DNA of 64,000 bases, taken from positions 186,001 to 250,000 of the forward strand of contig OMYB01000001.1 of the NCBI GenBank assembly GCA_900315155.1, read 5' to 3'. The notes beneath the pieces were generated by a model. It had not been told where the DNA came from and did no database searches. It worked only from the letters and a program-made list of their open reading frames with translations. The number at the start of each line of letters is the position of its first letter. Position 1 is the stretch's first letter. Below, piece after piece: positions 61,704 to 64,000 of the stretch. The translations under genes were made by a program, and so were the position numbers. Source of the stretch: an uncultured Selenomonadales bacterium. GTDB taxonomy: Bacteria > Bacillota > Negativicutes > Selenomonadales > Selenomonadaceae.

Positions 61704-62714
61704 TTATTCACCTGCTGTTCCATCAAATGCTTCTGCCGGATTGCTGGAACCCTTCTCGTGCTCGGTGGCCACATGATAGGTCTTGCCATCCGTCGTGATC
61801 GTGATCGTGCCGTTCCAGGCCGTCACATATACCTTATCCTTCTGCGCGTTATACTTCTTCAGCGTCTCCTGGTGCGGATGACCGTAGGTATTGCCCGAGC
61901 CGCCCTTTTCCTGTGGCTCGCCGCAGGAAATCACGCAGACGCGCGGGTGCACGTTGCGCAGGAACGTCGGCGAAGAGGCCGTACGACTGCCATGATGGCC
62001 GGATTTCAGGACATCGCTCTTGAGTTCCTTGCCATGGCTGCCATTGATTTCCTGCTCCTCTTCTTTTTCGGCGTCACCGGTGAACAGCATCTTGAAGTTG
62101 CCGCAGACCAGCTGGCCGACGATAGAGCCGTTGTTCTGGTTGTAGTTCTTGTCTCCGCTATCCGCGAGCATCTGCGGCCCAGGCCCATAAACGCGGAACG
62201 ATACTCCGCCGCCGAAGTCGAGGACATCGCCATCCTTCAGCGTGTGGCGTGCAATGCCTTTCGCCTGTGCCGTCTTCAGATAGTTGCGGTAGGCCTTTGA
62301 TTTTGCAGCTACGCCATTATCATAAATCTCCCCGATGGAATACTGCTGAAAAAGCAGGCTCATACCGCCGATATGATCCGCATGCGGATGCGTGAGGATG
62401 ACCTTGTCGATCTTCTTGATGTCCGCCTTCTTGAGCTCGCTGGCGAGTTTTTCCTGCTCATCCACGTCGCTCGTGTCGATAAGTACCGTCTGCTCGGCTG
62501 TCTGAACGAGGATACTATCCCCCTGGCCGACGTTGAGCATCGTGATTTTCACCTGTCCGGACGGCATCGGTGCCGCTGAGGACGATGCCGTCTGTGCTGC
62601 TCCCGCGCCTCCAGATGACGAGCTGCCTCCCGTCTGCGATGCATTGCCGCAGCCTGCGACCAGCGCCAGCGTGAGCAGCAGCAGGCCGATCAGCATTCCG
62701 ATATTCTTACGCAA
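61704..62714 (-). CDS. ComEC/Rec2-like MBL-fold lipoprotein
   Basis: The 336-residue protein has a signal peptide with lipobox LVAGC (Cys about 22), a Ser/Gly/Ala-rich linker and a metallo-beta-lactamase domain. It has NVGQGDSILVQ, VILTHPHADHIGGMSLL (HxHxDH), LFTGDAEKEEE and VLKSGHHGSRTAS. Related to the extracellular nuclease-like domain of ComEC, but free-standing and lipid-anchored. The TTG start at 62714 with GAGAGG eight bases upstream gives a proper signal peptide; the longer frame from 62756 does not. Confidence 0.87.
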   Translation of the reverse strand: MRKNIGMLIGLLLLTLALVAGCGNASQTGGSSSSGGAGAAQTASSSAAPMPSGQVKITMLNVGQGDSILVQTAEQTVLIDTSDVDEQEKLASELKKADIKKIDKVILTHPHADHIGGMSLLFQQYSIGEIYDNGVAAKSKAYRNYLKTAQAKGIARHTLKDGDVLDFGGGVSFRVYGPGPQMLADSGDKNYNQNNGSIVGQLVCGNFKMLFTGDAEKEEEQEINGSHGKELKSDVLKSGHHGSRTASSPTFLRNVHPRVCVISCGEPQEKGGSGNTYGHPHQETLKKYNAQKDKVYVTAWNGTITITTDGKTYHVATEHEKGSSNPAEAFDGTAGE

Positions 62715-62719
62715 TGAAA

Positions 62720-63529
62720 TTACCTCTCTCCCAAAATCTTGTGACGGATACCCCATGCCACGCCATCCTCATGGATGCCCGGCACGACGATATCCGCTCT
62801 TGCCTTGACCTCAGGCTGGCCGTTACCCATAGCAAAGGACGTGCCGACCGTATCCATCATCTCGAGGTCATTCAGACCATCACCGAAAGCATAACTCTGC
62901 TCCACGGGAATCTTCATATAATCCAGGGCATGAAGAATGCCCGAAGCCTTGGAAATATCCGAAGCATAAACCTCCATATTCTGCTTATGGAACGGGTCCA
63001 TGAGGCCGCTGAGTCCCGGCCACGCGAGCAGCTTTTTAAAGATGCCATGACCGCCTTTGTCCTCGCTCCAGAACTCCATCTTGTATGTTTCGGTCGTTTC
63101 ATCCTCAAAATCGTAGAGGAACGCATCCGTATCGATGCCGATATCCGCATAGAACCGGCGCAGCTCATGAAACTCCGGATGGAGGTACACCTGACGGACG
63201 CCCTGCAGGATATACTGCACGTTTTCCCTTTTGCAAAGAGCTATAATCTCCATAACCGTATCATGCAGCAACGGTTGGCTGAAAATCGTCTTTCCATCGA
63301 GAATCACGGCTGCGCCATTCATGAGTACAAAGCCATCAAAGGCTCCGCTTTCCCGGAGCTCCGGGTCAAGATAGCTGTACGGCCGCCCCGAGGCGATGAA
63401 AGTGTGATGTCCCTCGGCGCGCAGTTCCATGATGGCTGCCTGTACCTTTGCGGTCATCTGCAGCTGCCCCTTCGTGATATCGATGAGCGTACCGTCGATG
63501 TCAAAAAAGATCGCTTTCTTCGTACTCAT
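62720..63529 (-). CDS. HAD-superfamily Cof-type phosphatase
   Basis: The 269-residue protein has motif I IFFDIDGTLIDI, motif II FIASGRPYSYL, LMNGAAVIL, and motif III/IV AFGDGLNDLEMMDTVG with NGQPEVKARAD. It is probably a sugar-phosphate or nucleotide phosphatase; substrate unknown. Its ATG overlaps the stop of the small membrane protein gene by four bases. Confidence 0.9.
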   Translation of the reverse strand: MSTKKAIFFDIDGTLIDITKGQLQMTAKVQAAIMELRAEGHHTFIASGRPYSYLDPELRESGAFDGFVLMNGAAVILDGKTIFSQPLLHDTVMEIIALCKRENVQYILQGVRQVYLHPEFHELRRFYADIGIDTDAFLYDFEDETTETYKMEFWSEDKGGHGIFKKLLAWPGLSGLMDPFHKQNMEVYASDISKASGILHALDYMKIPVEQSYAFGDGLNDLEMMDTVGTSFAMGNGQPEVKARADIVVPGIHEDGVAWGIRHKILGER

Positions 63530-63789
63530 TTGTGGTGATGCCCTTTCCTGCGGTTCTGACGGCTCATTTCCGCCTTGCGGTCCGCAACCTGCGGCGCATC
63601 CACATCATTGCGGCGCCCGTAGTAGATGTATATCTTCACGCCCGTCAGGACGAACCAGATGCCAAAGCAGACCATATAGATATAGTCCCATGACTGCAGG
63701 TTTGCGTAATCCATATCGGCAAAGAGCCAGACGGCAACAATCGCAATCAGCGCATCCATCGGTTTAACGGCTTTTTTCAGCCAATCCAT
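63526..63789 (-). CDS. Small two-helix membrane protein
   Basis: The 87-residue protein is not recognised. Two hydrophobic segments (ALIAIVAVWLFADM, IYMVCFGIWFVLTGVKIYIYY) are followed by a basic His-rich tail (RQNRRKGHHHK). AGGAGG precedes the ATG. Cotranscribed with the HAD phosphatase. Confidence 0.7.
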   Translation of the reverse strand: MDWLKKAVKPMDALIAIVAVWLFADMDYANLQSWDYIYMVCFGIWFVLTGVKIYIYYGRRNDVDAPQVADRKAEMSRQNRRKGHHHK

Positions 63790-63856
63790 AATCTATTCCT
63801 CCTAAATCCGTTGTTATTCCTATCATACAAGACTGGACGCATGAATTCAATCTTCT

Positions 63857-64000
63857 TTATTTCCTCTGGTAATGGCAGTAGGCAGCGCGCAGGCCATCAC
63901 CGACCGTCAGGATTTCCTTATCGGTTTTCTTCAGGCCGATAAGCTCCGGCAGGAAAGTATCGGCCGGCTTCGTTACCGAAAGCTCCGTTACCCATGCCTC
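63857..64000 (-). CDS. C-terminal fragment of an unidentified protein cut by window edge
   Basis: The last 47 codons of a minus-strand gene, ending TVGDGLRAAYCHYQRK then TAA, are inside the window. The frame is open to position 64000. Too little is visible to name a family. Confidence 0.55.
   Translation of the reverse strand, partial: EAWVTELSVTKPADTFLPELIGLKKTDKEILTVGDGLRAAYCHYQRK

Noticed and set aside
1..64000. CRISPR arrays, tRNA or rRNA genes, insertion sequences
   Set aside because: No regularly spaced repeats, cloverleaf candidates, rRNA-like stretches or transposase motifs were recognised on either strand; a tRNAscan or ISfinder run would be decisive.

Overview
The window reads as the chromosome of a G+C-rich diderm Firmicute of the Negativicutes, most likely a Selenomonadaceae member (Selenomonas/Mitsuokella-like). 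This rests on Firmicutes gene orders (ireB-ruvX-DUF1292-mltG-trmR-trhP, aroQ-pepP, tig-clpP-clpX-lon-engB), T-box control, the siroheme-decarboxylase pair ahbA/ahbB beside engB, and a fused P-loop/Asp23 protein next to ftsH. No similarity search was run, so the taxonomy is inference. No rRNA, tRNA, CRISPR array, insertion sequence or intact prophage was found.

Region 1 (1-9.2 kb) is a rearranged accessory segment: a partial AAA ATPase, a WYL regulator, two diverged copies of a panE...nudC unit (the second panE internally deleted to 48 codons), a ferredoxin/NapH-like pair, a DUF6904-like gene, a nicotinamidase and an AlaX-type editing protein. At least four short intergenic repeat families recur here. 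Two of them are promoter elements shared by gene pairs: WYL regulator with the DUF6904-like gene, and pncA with the second nudC.

Region 2 (9.2-17.1 kb) holds a CBS/CorC protein and the minus-strand block rny, a 187-aa conserved unknown, ymdB, a PHP phosphoesterase, the P-loop/Asp23 fusion and ftsH. Region 3 (17.2-28.2 kb) holds a zinc-ribbon membrane protein, a probably inactive ADP-ribosylglycohydrolase homologue behind a perfect palindromic operator, and two housekeeping runs (ireB-ruvX-DUF1292, then mltG-trmR-trhP-acyP-aroQ-pepP) that join wobble-uridine tRNA modification to cell-wall and shikimate functions. They are followed by a ferredoxin-tailed aldo/keto reductase and a UvrD/PcrA helicase.

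Region 4 (28.3-36.8 kb) contains an iron-dependent alcohol dehydrogenase, a T-box leader (apparent Ile AUC specifier) driving a BASS-family transporter, a fused ThrE exporter, a DUF1703 AAA/nuclease protein, and an A+T-rich methyltransferase followed by a broken PLD/helicase gene (a defence-type remnant). Region 5 (36.8-50.9 kb) carries dapB-asd, recG, a CheB catalytic-domain protein without receiver, lexA, a methionine gamma-lyase-family gene, NdpA with an unknown partner, a diguanylate cyclase/PBP-kinase pair with degenerate kinase motifs, an AEC transporter and a HAD phosphatase. Region 6 (51-64 kb) carries an aminotransferase, ahbB-ahbA-engB-lon, clpX-clpP-tig, and a run encoding GerMN lipoprotein, AMIN/amidase, DUF3006, MBL lipoprotein, HAD phosphatase and a small membrane protein.
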